Origin: Marinigracilibium pacificum
Lineage (GTDB): Bacteria; Bacteroidota; Bacteroidia; Cytophagales; Cyclobacteriaceae
Assembly (NCBI RefSeq): GCF_012926615.1
Contig: NZ_JABBNU010000015.1
Location: forward strand, 56,804-120,803
Length of the DNA: 64,000 nucleotides
Direction of reading: 5' to 3'
Shown here: in pieces, positions 36,928-46,539 of the stretch
How the letters are laid out: each line of letters begins with the position of its first letter
How positions within the stretch are numbered: the stretch's first letter is position 1
Notes under the pieces: generated by a model
What the model was told of the DNA's origin: nothing
Databases searched by the model: none
What the model saw: the letters and a program-made list of their open reading frames with translations, nothing else
Position numbers and translations under genes: made by a program

Positions 36928-39900
36928 ATGCGATTTTTTTACCGTTTATTTGGATCATCTGTATTAGCATTAATTCTGCTTTTGACATTCGCCATTTCTA
37001 TGGCCGTAGCAACCTTTATTGAAAATGACATGGGCACAGCAGCCGCCTGGCAGGTTATTTACGACTCCTGGTGGTTTGAGTTAATCATGTTTGGTCTTGC
37101 GCTGGCTTTTATAACCAATATTTATAAATATCGCCTGTATAGAAAACCCAAGTGGCCGGTTTTACTTTTCCATATTTCATTTCTGATTATCATCATCGGT
37201 GCCTTTATCACCAGATATCATTCCGAAGGTGGAATTATGAGAATTAGGGAAAATGAGTCATCAAATACCATAATTTCGGATAAAAAATTCCTCCAATTAC
37301 ATCTTACAGAAGGTAAAGAACATAAAGGTGTTTCAAAAGAGGTAAATCTTTCAAATTTCACAGATAGTGACCTAACCTGGAGTTCAGATTTCATGGAAAA
37401 AAACATAAAAGTGGAATTTCTGGAATATCTCCCGGATGCTTCTATTGAAATAATAAGTGACGATAATAAAGGAGAACCATTTATAGAAATGGTTGTTTCC
37501 GAAGGAGAAGGCAGGGAAACTCATATATTAAAGAAGGGTGAAACGAAACTATTTGGTGATCATGGTCATGCTATAGGCTTTGAATCAGACAGTAATGACG
37601 CCATCAACATAATGCAAAATGGAGATGAATTTTATATTAAATCACCACTTCAGCTTGATTACTTTGTTATGGCTAGTCAGCAGCCGGGACGTATATTGGC
37701 CGACAGCACTCAAAAGATATCATTAAGAACAGTTTTTCGATTACACAACCTTTCATTTGTGCCTTTAAATTATCATGACAAAGGTGTAATTGATATCATC
37801 AGCAATCCTGAAAAACCGGGAGATAATGACCCTGTGAAGGATGATGTGCTACGAATGAAAGTTACTGTAGATGATGAAAGCGAAAATCTTGATCTCCTAT
37901 ATCGGGAAGGCTTCTTACCTACTGTCCATACCGCAGAATTTGATAGTTTATCAATCGATATTTCTTATGGCTCGAAGGCGATTACCCTCCCCTTTTCTAT
38001 CAAGCTTGAAGATTTTCAACTTGAGCGATATCCCGGCTCGTCAAGTCCGTCATCGTATGCCAGTGAGGTTGTGGTTAAATCGAAGACAGAGTCTTTCCCC
38101 TATCGAATATATATGAACAATGTGCTTGACTATTCAGGCTACAGATTTTATCAGGCAAGCTATGATACTGATGAAAAGGGAACGGTTTTATCTGTAAACA
38201 AAGACAGGCCCGGTACGATGGTAACTTATGCCGGCTACCTTCTTATGGGACTTGGTATGTTCTGGACATTATTTGGAAAGGGATCGAGGTATTATCAGCT
38301 AAACAGTAAGTTAAAAAACCTGAAAGCTGATGCTTCAATAATCGTTTTCTTACTAACCTTGGGGTCAGTCTTTATCCTTCCTGCTCAAAATGACGAGAGC
38401 AATAAACCCATGATTATCAATGAGGAACAGGCAGAATATTTTGGAAGGCTGCTTGTTCAAGACCTCGACGGACGCATAAAACCTGTAAACACTCTGTCAT
38501 CAGAATTTCTTAGGAAGATTTCCAGAAAAACTTATTTGGAGATTCCTTCAGGAGAAAGAAAAATCAGACTAAACCCTGATCAGGTATTTATCTCGATGAT
38601 GATGTATCCTTCGATATGGCAGAATATTCCAATTATAAAAATTGATGGAGAGAAATTGCAGTCTGTCTTGAGTGAGGACTTACTAGAAAAAGAACGAATT
38701 CCTTTTTCAGCATTAATTGGAGAAAACGGACAATATATACTAACTGCAAAGGTGGAGCAGGCTAATAAAAAGAAGCCGGCTAACAGAACCGAACAAGACA
38801 AGGAAATAATCAAAATTGATGAGCGGTTCAATATTGTATTCAATTTGATTTCAGGCAACTACCTTAAAATCTTTCCGAATAAAAATGACCCGGATAAAAC
38901 ATGGTATAGTTACAATCATGACTTTCGAAACTTTAACACAGAAGATGGTGCTTTCGCTAAAAATATAATTCCGGCATATTTCAGTGATCTGGCTGAGGGA
39001 AATCTGGCAGATGCAATTGAAAAGATTGATTACATTCATACTTACCAGCAGGTTTTGGGTGATGGGTACATCCCTGATTACAAACATGTCAATGCTGAGA
39101 TCTTATATAACAAGGTAAATTTGAACTTCTGGCTCTTCCAGGCCTGTTTTACCATTGGGATTGTTATGCTTGTGCTGGCAATTTTAAAGATATTTAAGAA
39201 TGGAAAGGTATTAAGTATTGTGTGGAATTCGATGATAGTGATCTCTCTGATTACATTTCTGTTATTCACTGCAAACCTGGTTCTTAGATGGTATGTATCT
39301 GGACATCCGCCTTGGAGTAATGGATATGAAATGCTGGTTTTCGTTTCGTGGGTATTGCTACTTTGTGGGTTTATCGTTCATAAGAAATCAGATTTTACCC
39401 TGCCATTAACAATGCTGTTTACGGGTGCACTTTTGTTTGTGAGTTACCTTGACTGGATCAATCCAGAGATCACCAACCTGATGCCAGTGCTGAAATCGTA
39501 TTGGCTGAAAGTCCATGTGGCTACGATTGTGAGTAGCTATGCACCACTTGCCTTATCGGCTTTAATTGGGGCAATGGTTATCATTTTGATATTGATTAAG
39601 AATAATGGCAACAGTGAAGCAATTGACTTGCGAATAAAGGAGCTGAGTTATATCAATGAAATCTCAATGACCATTGGCTTATTTGTGTTGACGGTGGGAA
39701 CATTTTTAGGAGGAGTCTGGGCCAATGAATCCTGGGGGCGGTACTGGGCCTGGGACCCGAAAGAAACCTGGGCATTGATCAGCATTATTGTCTATGCGAT
39801 AGTTTTGCATTTGAGGTTTATTCCTAAGTTGAATAACATGGTTGTTCTTAATATCGCCAGTATGTTTGCCTTCTGGTCGATTATCATGACCTCTTTTGGA

Positions 39901-40044
39901 GTTAACTACTACCTCTCCGGATTGCATAGCTATGCAGCGGGTGATCCGATGCCAATACCCAATTTTGTTTATGTTACAGCCATTCTTATGATCGGGTTGA
40001 GCGTGATGGCGGTGGTTAAGGTAAAAGTTATAGAAAGGACATAA
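36928..40044 (+). CDS. ResB-CcsA fusion cytochrome c synthase (NrfI/CcsBA-like)
   Basis: A 1038-residue system II cytochrome c biogenesis protein. The N-terminal half is ResB/CcsB-like with membrane helices near 10-30, 45-62 and 75-92 and a large periplasmic domain up to the helix near 430. A second periplasmic part follows, and from about residue 730 there is a multi-helix CcsA module with the heme-handling WWD region (WGRYWAWDPKETW; the WAWD begins near residue 940). These synthases carry heme out and attach it to CXXCH. In Wolinella the nrfHAIJ operon encodes a similar fusion, NrfI, needed for the CXXCK heme of NrfA; the order here is the same. Confidence 0.93.
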   Translation: MRFFYRLFGSSVLALILLLTFAISMAVATFIENDMGTAAAWQVIYDSWWFELIMFGLALAFITNIYKYRLYRKPKWPVLLFHISFLIIIIGAFITRYHSEGGIMRIRENESSNTIISDKKFLQLHLTEGKEHKGVSKEVNLSNFTDSDLTWSSDFMEKNIKVEFLEYLPDASIEIISDDNKGEPFIEMVVSEGEGRETHILKKGETKLFGDHGHAIGFESDSNDAINIMQNGDEFYIKSPLQLDYFVMASQQPGRILADSTQKISLRTVFRLHNLSFVPLNYHDKGVIDIISNPEKPGDNDPVKDDVLRMKVTVDDESENLDLLYREGFLPTVHTAEFDSLSIDISYGSKAITLPFSIKLEDFQLERYPGSSSPSSYASEVVVKSKTESFPYRIYMNNVLDYSGYRFYQASYDTDEKGTVLSVNKDRPGTMVTYAGYLLMGLGMFWTLFGKGSRYYQLNSKLKNLKADASIIVFLLTLGSVFILPAQNDESNKPMIINEEQAEYFGRLLVQDLDGRIKPVNTLSSEFLRKISRKTYLEIPSGERKIRLNPDQVFISMMMYPSIWQNIPIIKIDGEKLQSVLSEDLLEKERIPFSALIGENGQYILTAKVEQANKKKPANRTEQDKEIIKIDERFNIVFNLISGNYLKIFPNKNDPDKTWYSYNHDFRNFNTEDGAFAKNIIPAYFSDLAEGNLADAIEKIDYIHTYQQVLGDGYIPDYKHVNAEILYNKVNLNFWLFQACFTIGIVMLVLAILKIFKNGKVLSIVWNSMIVISLITFLLFTANLVLRWYVSGHPPWSNGYEMLVFVSWVLLLCGFIVHKKSDFTLPLTMLFTGALLFVSYLDWINPEITNLMPVLKSYWLKVHVATIVSSYAPLALSALIGAMVIILILIKNNGNSEAIDLRIKELSYINEISMTIGLFVLTVGTFLGGVWANESWGRYWAWDPKETWALISIIVYAIVLHLRFIPKLNNMVVLNIASMFAFWSIIMTSFGVNYYLSGLHSYAAGDPMPIPNFVYVTAILMIGLSVMAVVKVKVIERT

Positions 40045-40059
40045 TGTTGTTAATTGCAT

Positions 40060-42300
40060 TACAAATGCCGACCTCACACATCCTCGCTACAAACGAGGAC
40101 GACAAGCAGCAATATACAGTCATTCTGAGCCAACTGGTGAATGAATCTGTTACAAACAAAGACGATGGATGGCCTCACAATAATTTTAATCGCCCTTGTT
40201 TAGCGAAGCGTAACGAGGGTGTTTGAGAACTGCGTTTGTAACGCTGATTTAATAATTGGCATTACAAATACCGACCTCACACATCCTCGCTACTAACGAG
40301 GACGACAAGCAGCAATATACAGTCATTCTAAGCCAGCCGCCAAATGAAACTGTTACAAACAAAGACAATAGATGGCCTCACAATATTTTCATCGCCCTTG
40401 TTTAGCAAAGCGTAACGAGGGTGTTTGAAAACTGCGTTTGTAACGCAGACTAACTTTATTATTAGCATTATAATTTTCTGCTATTCGATATGTTCCGAAG
40501 GACATGTCGAATTTTGATATTATGGATTTAAAATCCATCTTTATTCCAGATAGAAGATGCGCTGAGATACCATTTGAAATAGCAGTAGTCTGAATCAGGA
40601 TTTTCAAGATTTAAGGATTAACAGGATTGCCTGACCTGCCTGACCTACTTAACAGCCCCAAGAGCACCGTCAATCTGAGCCAGCTGGCGAATGAATCTGT
40701 TACAAATGAACACGACGGATAACCTCACAATAATTTTAATCGCCCTTGTTTAGCAAAGCGTAACGAGGGTGTTTGAAAACTGCGTTTGTAACGCAGACTA
40801 ACTTTATTATTAGCATTATAATTTTCTGCTATTCGATATGTTCCGAAGGGCATGTCGAATTTTGATATATTGGATTTAAAATCCATCTTTATTCCCGATT
40901 CCAGATTCGCTGCGCTAATATCTGGAACAGCAGTAGTTTGAACCAGGATTTTCAAGATTTAAGGATTAACAGGATTGCCTGACCTACTTAACAGCCCCAA
41001 GAGAACCGTCATTCTGAGCCAGCTGGCGAATGAATCTGTTACAAATGAAGACAACGGATGGCCTCACAATAATTTTAATCGCCCTTGTTTAGCAAAGAGT
41101 AACGAGGGTGTTTGAGAACTGCGTTTGTAAAGCAGACTAACTTTATTATTAGCTTTATAATTTTCTGCTATTCGATATGTTCCAAAGGGTATGTCGAATT
41201 TTGATTTGAGGGATTTCAAATCCCTCATTATTCCATATTCCAGATACGCTTCGCTACCATTTGAAATAGCAGTAGTCTGAATCAGGATTTTCAAGATTTA
41301 AGGATTACAGGATTGCCTGACCTACTTAACAGCCCCAATAGCACCGTCAATCTGAGCTAGCTGGCAAATGAATCTGTTACAAATGAACACAACGGATAAA
41401 CTCACAATAGTTTTAATCGCCCTTGTTTAGCAAAGCGTAACGAGGGTGTTTGAAAACTGCGTTTGTAACGCAGACTAACTTTATTATTAGCATTATAATT
41501 TTCTGCTATTCGATATGTCCCGAAGGGCATGTCGAATTTTGAAAAGAGGATTTCAAGCCCCAATTTATTCCAGATAGCTGATGCGTTGAGATACCATTTG
41601 GAAGAGCAGTAGTTTGAACCAGGATTTTCAAGATTTAAGGATTAACAGGATTGCCTGACCTACTTAACAGCCCCAAGAGTACCGTCATTCTGAGCCAGCT
41701 GGCGAATGAATCTGTTACAAATGAATACGACGGATGGCCTCACAATAATTTTAATCGCCCTTGTTTAGCATAGCGTTACGAGGGTGTTTGAAAACTGCGT
41801 TTGTAACGCAGACTAACTTTATTATTAGTATTACAATTTTCTGCTATTCGATATGTTCCGAAGGGCATGTCGAATTTTGATATATTGGATTTAAAATCCA
41901 TCTTTATTCCAGATAGCAGATGCACTGAGATACCATTTGAAATAGCAGTAGTCTGAATCAGGATTTTCAAGATTTAAGGATTAACAGGATTGCCTGACCT
42001 GCCTGACCTACTTAACAGCCCCAAGAGCACCGTCATTCTGAGCCGACTGGCGAAGAATCTGTTACAACCTAGGACGATTGATGGCCCCACATTAATTTTA
42101 ATCGCCCTTGTTTAGCAAAGCGTAACGAGGGTGTTTGAAAACTGCGTTTGTAACGCAGACTAACTATATTATTAGCATTATAATTTTCTGCTATTAGATA
42201 TGTTCCGAAGGGCATGTCGAATTTTGATATATTGGATTTAAAATCCATCTTTATTCCCGATTCCAGATGCGCTGCGCTAATATCTGGAATTGTAGTAAAG
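40060..42300. repeat. Tandem array of composite 202-bp and about 340-bp repeat units
   Basis: The anchor CGCCCTTGTTTAGC recurs at 40191, 40393, 40741, 41080, 41418, 41756 and 42103, giving spacings of 202, 348, 339, 338, 338 and 347 bp. Each long unit strings together small palindromes: CCCTTGTTTAGC...AACGAGGG, CTGCGTTTGTAACGCAG, TTCGATATG...CATGTCGAA and GGATTTAAAATCC. It then carries the word CAGGATTTTCAAGATTTAAG with AACAGGATTGCCTGACC, and CGTCATTCTGAGCCAGCTGG. The short frames of 64-76 codons on the minus strand of each unit are by-products. Related pieces lie at 32905-33391 and 43191-43325. Confidence 0.9.
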
Positions 42301-42318
42301 TTTAATACATTTTAACGG

Positions 42319-42747
42319 ATGAAAATATTTTTTAATATACTAACACAAATTCTGGGTGTCCTTGTAACCTTTTCCTTGTCCATTATCATTGGTGGGTTAA
42401 TTTTGTATTTCGCAGCAGAGATATTTGACTTGGGTAGAAACAATGCTTATGTATTTTCCACCTTACCACTCTTTATAGCAATAGGAGTTGGAGTTCAATA
42501 TATTATTGAAAAACTAAGAGATTTCACACAATGCCGGTTTTTCGCATTATTATATTTCTTAGCCAACTTTATTTTTGTTTACTACATTATGGAACATCGA
42601 AATTTTTCATCGCTACCAAACAATGATAAATTTCTATTTTTGATTATCCCATCTGTAATAATTGGTGTTTTTTCATATTTGTATTATCCAGTAAGGGAAT
42701 TTTTGATAAAACGTAAAGAGATAACCTCAGACCCGGAGATTTTATAA
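42319..42747 (+). CDS. Small four-helix membrane protein, paralogue 1
   Basis: A 142-residue protein with about four predicted membrane helices (near 5-33, 48-67, 76-98 and 105-125) and a charged C-terminal tail (KRKEITSDPEIL). No known domain is recognised. The next gene, 2 bp later, encodes a protein of the same length and topology; both have a short polar loop after the second helix (GVGVQYIIEKL here, GMAAQSLIIRL there), so they are probably diverged tandem duplicates. The pair is enclosed by composite repeats on both sides. Confidence 0.75.
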   Translation: MKIFFNILTQILGVLVTFSLSIIIGGLILYFAAEIFDLGRNNAYVFSTLPLFIAIGVGVQYIIEKLRDFTQCRFFALLYFLANFIFVYYIMEHRNFSSLPNNDKFLFLIIPSVIIGVFSYLYYPVREFLIKRKEITSDPEIL

Positions 42748-42749
42748 TA

Positions 42750-43184
42750 ATGAAAACAATCGGAAAAGTAGCAATAGTATTGGTGGTATTGTTAATCACA
42801 CCGATAGTAGCAAATATGATTAATCTGTTGGCTATTTATATTTTTCAATCTTTGTCTGGAGTAGGATTAACTAATCAACTACTTTTTATTAGTATCCCAA
42901 TGGCCATCGTTTATGGAATGGCAGCTCAGTCATTAATTATAAGACTTACTAACATGGGAGTAGCCAAGATTTTTAATTGGATTTATACCCTGTTGGTTTT
43001 TGGTTTTTTGATCTACATGCAAAAAACCAGTGATAATATTGAATATTTAACAGAGCCATTCAGTCTTTCATTACTTTGTGTGATAATCTTCATTGGCTTC
43101 GGTGCCTGGCTTAGACTTTTGAAAATCATTGATAATCGATTCAAGCAAAAAAATAGTGACAGTGATATTTTGGACATGAAGTGA
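42750..43184 (+). CDS. Small four-helix membrane protein, paralogue 2
   Basis: A 144-residue protein with four predicted membrane helices and a polar C-terminus (KQKNSDSDILDMK). It starts 2 bp after its paralogue, so the two are co-transcribed and could form a hetero-oligomer. Function unknown. The following 43191-43325 region is a partial copy of the repeat unit that precedes the pair, so the two genes look like an insert within repeat DNA. Confidence 0.75.
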   Translation: MKTIGKVAIVLVVLLITPIVANMINLLAIYIFQSLSGVGLTNQLLFISIPMAIVYGMAAQSLIIRLTNMGVAKIFNWIYTLLVFGFLIYMQKTSDNIEYLTEPFSLSLLCVIIFIGFGAWLRLLKIIDNRFKQKNSDSDILDMK

Positions 43185-43190
43185 AAGGTG

Positions 43191-43325
43191 ACTTTAATCG
43201 CCCTTGTTTAGCAAAGTGTAACGAGGACGATTGACTCACGGTAATACATTGCTATTCGATATGTTCCGGAGGGTATATCAAATTATGATAAAAGGGATTT
43301 GAAATCCCTTTTTATTTTAGATTTC
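43191..43325. repeat. Partial copy of the composite repeat unit
   Basis: Contains TTTAATCGCCCTTGTTTAGC, CTATTCGATATGTTCCGGAGG and GGGATTTGAAATCCC, the same modules in the same order as in 40060-42300 but with the middle deleted. Confidence 0.8.
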
Positions 43326-43370
43326 ATAGGTGATGTGGTAACATCTGACACCTTAAAATTAAACATCGAA

Positions 43371-43985
43371 TCAATACCAATCATCATCATCAAAAAAATC
43401 ATCTTCGTCCCAAAAGTCATCTTCATCCCAATAATCATCTTGATAACATTCATAACAAAGATAATGAGCTGGATTCTTGATTTTCTTCCCGCATTCTTCA
43501 CAACGGTTTTTCTTCTTCTTTTTCTTTTTCGTTTGCTTAATAACAGGTTCTAATGACACAGCTTGAGCATAGCCTGATTTAAACATTTTATTTATTTGTT
43601 CTATTTTACTTTTATAAATTTCCTCATCATCGACAATACTAAATAGAGTTCCAGATTCAAAGTTGCTTTCAGAGGCTTTATATAAGTTCATTGAGGTTTC
43701 AATAAGCTCAATTTCATTAGCATATATTTTGCTATGTAAATTTGAAACAAAAATAATTCTATGAAATTGTAGTTTGCTAATTAATTCTTTCTGATCATCG
43801 GATAGTTCTTGTTTACCATAAACTAAATAAACTTTTACACCACGCTCAGAAGCTAATTTAATCTGATTAGCTATGCGCTTTTTAATTTGAAGGTAGGGAG
43901 AAATTAATACAACAGCTTCTTTAGCTTCTCTAATTAATTTCTCAATATAAAACACTATACCTCCAGTGTCAAGATGTCTTGCCAT
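43371..43985 (-). CDS. Phospholipase D-like domain protein with C-terminal zinc ribbon and acidic/aromatic tail
   Basis: A 204-residue protein. Residues about 8-145 look like one half of a phospholipase D/nuclease fold; the HKD-type motif is HSKIYANE followed by TSMNLY, with Glu in place of the usual Asp, a variation also found in related predicted nucleases. A zinc-ribbon-like part follows (CEECGKKI and CYEC), after a Lys run. The C-terminus is a striking repeat of Asp/Glu with Trp/Phe (WDEDDFWDEDDFFDDDDWY). It is near a type I R-M system and next to another zinc-ribbon protein, so a role in defence is possible, but the molecular role is not shown. Confidence 0.75.
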   Translation of the reverse strand: MARHLDTGGIVFYIEKLIREAKEAVVLISPYLQIKKRIANQIKLASERGVKVYLVYGKQELSDDQKELISKLQFHRIIFVSNLHSKIYANEIELIETSMNLYKASESNFESGTLFSIVDDEEIYKSKIEQINKMFKSGYAQAVSLEPVIKQTKKKKKKKNRCEECGKKIKNPAHYLCYECYQDDYWDEDDFWDEDDFFDDDDWY

Positions 43986-44115
43986 TTGCTACAAAAAAAT
44001 ATTAGTTGAAAAAATACACTCCAATAATGCTCTAATTTTTAAAATCCAATATATTAACCCTACCTTTTATCTTGAAAAAGGATCACGATTCCAATCAAAT
44101 AAAAAAATAAATTAA

Positions 44116-44727
44116 CTAAACCCCTTCAAAAAATTGAACCGCAAATCGGCAAAACTCGATAATCACATCCTTATCTAACTCGAACTCTTTTCTACTACCT
44201 AGATAATTTTTAGAAGTAGGGGTTATTTCCTCTCCATTATTAAGTTCCTCAACAGAAATGCATTTAATATGTTTTTTGGAGACTAAAATGATAAAAGCAT
44301 TTTGATAGGGATAGTTTTTGGGAAGATCCTTAAACTTAAATTCACCAGAAGCTCGAAATTTAACTTCAACAAAATATACTTGTTTGGTATTTGGATTCTG
44401 TATAACAAAATCTGGCATTCGGCGAATTTCAGTAGCAACATCTGATCTCACTCCTTTCAATAGCTCCATTATACCAGGAATTGTATTTTCCATACCATAA
44501 CTAAAGACATTATATTTTAGACTTAAAAATAACTCTTGAATTAAGGTCTCTGCAATCCTACCTTTTATCATGGAATATCTATAGGTTTTATCCTTTTCAG
44601 AAAGTCCATTTTCATTATCTTCAATTACTTCAACATTGTTATTCTTTTTCTTTGATTTCTTGAAACAATCGATACATAATCCACCCTCAAACTTTGAGAA
44701 AGCTCCACATTCAATACATTCAGCCAT
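44116..44727 (-). CDS. Zinc-ribbon plus PD-(D/E)XK nuclease-like protein
   Basis: A 203-residue protein. The N-terminal zinc ribbon is CIECGAFSKFEGGLCIDC; a helical region follows (SMIKGRIAETLIQELFLSLK, with the Glu expected at the start of many nuclease folds), and then the PD-(D/E)XK core MPDFVIQNPNTKQVYFVEVK with Asp, Glu and Lys in place. This suggests a small DNA endonuclease or Holliday-junction-resolvase-like enzyme. It is 130 bp upstream of the other zinc-ribbon protein on the same strand and divergent from hsdM. Fold call from the motif only. Confidence 0.7.
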   Translation of the reverse strand: MAECIECGAFSKFEGGLCIDCFKKSKKKNNNVEVIEDNENGLSEKDKTYRYSMIKGRIAETLIQELFLSLKYNVFSYGMENTIPGIMELLKGVRSDVATEIRRMPDFVIQNPNTKQVYFVEVKFRASGEFKFKDLPKNYPYQNAFIILVSKKHIKCISVEELNNGEEITPTSKNYLGSRKEFELDKDVIIEFCRFAVQFFEGV

Positions 44728-44988
44728 AAAAAATTTATTACTAGTTTAAAAAATTGATATTCCTGCTCAAACCTATAAATAGATTTTTTACGACTCAAGA
44801 AAATCACAGAAATAATTTTCATACTAACTACAAAATAAACCTAGGGTATTGTTAATGTATAAAACATAGAATTTGCAATTGCATTTCCCCTCTCAATACA
44901 GTATTTTTATTCCTTATAAAGAGCTAATAAGTACAAGTACTTGATTTTTTAACCTGACTTTCATTTTTATACAATATTACTACCCTAT

Positions 44989-46539
44989 ATGGCTAAGAAA
45001 GCTACGAATACTAAGTCTATCGAAGAATCTTTGTGGGACACGGCGAATAAGCTCCGTGGTAAGGTGGAATCTTCGGAATATAAGCATGTTGTTCTCGGAC
45101 TGATCTTCCTAAAATTTGCTTCTGATAAGTTTGAAGCCCGTAGAAAGGAACTCCTCGAGGAAGGTAAAGAAAAATACCTCGACATGAAGGAGTTCTACAA
45201 CATGAAAAATGTATTCTTTCTTCCTGAAGAGGCTCGCTGGTCGCACATTATGCAACATGCCAAGCAGGAAGATATTGCGCTAAAGATTGACACTGCCCTG
45301 CATACAGTAGAGAAAAACAACGCTTCATTAAAAGGAGCTTTACCAGACAACTACTTTTCAAGGTTGGGAATGGATGGCAGTAAGCTGTCTGCCCTACTCG
45401 ATACGATTAATAATATTGACACCATTGCCGATGAGAAAGAAGATATCGTCGGACGGGTATATGAATACTTCCTGGGAAAATTTGCAGCTGCTGAAGGCAA
45501 AGGTGGTGGAGAGTTTTATACGCCTAAATGTGTGGTAAACCTCATTGCTGAAATGCTTGAGCCCTACAAAGGAAAAATATATGACCCATGCTGTGGTTCG
45601 GGAGGTATGTTTGTGCAGTCGATTAAGTTTGTGGAAAGCCACAATGGAAATAAAAAAGACATTTCAATCTACGGACAGGAATATACTGCCACTACTTATA
45701 AACTGGCAAAGATGAACCTGGCTATTCGGGGTATTGCAGCCAACCTGGGTGAGGTGCCAGCTGATACGTTCTTTAAAGACCAGCATCCGGATTTGAAAGC
45801 TGACTTTATCATGGCTAATCCGCCATTTAACCAAAGTGAATGGCGTGGAAAGAATGAACTGGTCGATGACCCTCGTTGGAAGGGATATGATGTTCCGCCG
45901 ACTGGCAATGCCAACTATGCATGGATTATGCACATGCTTTCCAAGCTTTCTGAAGGGGGAACAGCAGGTTTCGTATTAGCTAACGGCTCCATGAGCTCCA
46001 ACACCAGTGGAGAGGGCGAATTGCGAAAAAGCATGATCGAAAACGACCTGGTAGATTGCATGATTGCATTACCCGGACAGCTATTTTACACTACCCAGAT
46101 TCCTGTTTGTTTGTGGTTTATGACTAAAAGCAAAAAGGATGACAAAGACAAAGGCTATCGCAATCGTGAAGGAGAAACCTTGTTTATCGATGCTCGGGAG
46201 ATGGGCTCAATGATTAGCCGGGTGCAAAAGGAGCTAACTGACGAAGATATTCAAAAGATTGCTCAGACCTACCATGCCTGGAGAGGAGAAAAGAAAGACG
46301 GTAAATATGAAGATGTAGCCGGGTACTGCAAGTCTGCCTCATTACAAGAAATTGTTAAAAACGACTACGTATTGACTCCTGGAAGATATGTGGGTATGGC
46401 TGAAGTTGAAGATGACGGTATTCCATTTGAAGAAAAGATGACACTGCTTTCGAGTGACTTATTTGAGCAGATGAAAGAAAGCGAAAAACTGGATGCAGCC
46501 ATTCGTGAAAACTTAAAAATGTTGGGTTATGAGGAGTGA
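44989..46539 (+). CDS. hsdM: Type I restriction-modification methyltransferase subunit HsdM
   Basis: A 516-residue N6-adenine methyltransferase. An N-terminal helical HsdM_N domain (about 5-140) precedes the catalytic domain with EFYTPKCVVNLIAEML, the SAM motif YDPCCGSGGMF (about residue 198) and the catalytic NPPF in DFIMANPPFNQSEW (about residue 277). HsdM with HsdS methylates the recognition site; with HsdR it makes the restriction complex. It overlaps hsdS by 11 bp. Confidence 0.96.
   Translation: MAKKATNTKSIEESLWDTANKLRGKVESSEYKHVVLGLIFLKFASDKFEARRKELLEEGKEKYLDMKEFYNMKNVFFLPEEARWSHIMQHAKQEDIALKIDTALHTVEKNNASLKGALPDNYFSRLGMDGSKLSALLDTINNIDTIADEKEDIVGRVYEYFLGKFAAAEGKGGGEFYTPKCVVNLIAEMLEPYKGKIYDPCCGSGGMFVQSIKFVESHNGNKKDISIYGQEYTATTYKLAKMNLAIRGIAANLGEVPADTFFKDQHPDLKADFIMANPPFNQSEWRGKNELVDDPRWKGYDVPPTGNANYAWIMHMLSKLSEGGTAGFVLANGSMSSNTSGEGELRKSMIENDLVDCMIALPGQLFYTTQIPVCLWFMTKSKKDDKDKGYRNREGETLFIDAREMGSMISRVQKELTDEDIQKIAQTYHAWRGEKKDGKYEDVAGYCKSASLQEIVKNDYVLTPGRYVGMAEVEDDGIPFEEKMTLLSSDLFEQMKESEKLDAAIRENLKMLGYEE

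Noticed and set aside
40389..41970. Four similar minus-strand frames of 64-76 codons starting MKIL(I/V)QTTA
   Set aside because: Each lies wholly inside a tandem repeat unit, starts in the common noncoding word CAGGATTTTCAAGATTTAAG read backwards, and has no signal or domain; they are by-products of the repeats.
40060..42300. CRISPR-like array
   Set aside because: The period is 200-350 bp, there are no short direct repeats with unique spacers, and no cas gene is present.
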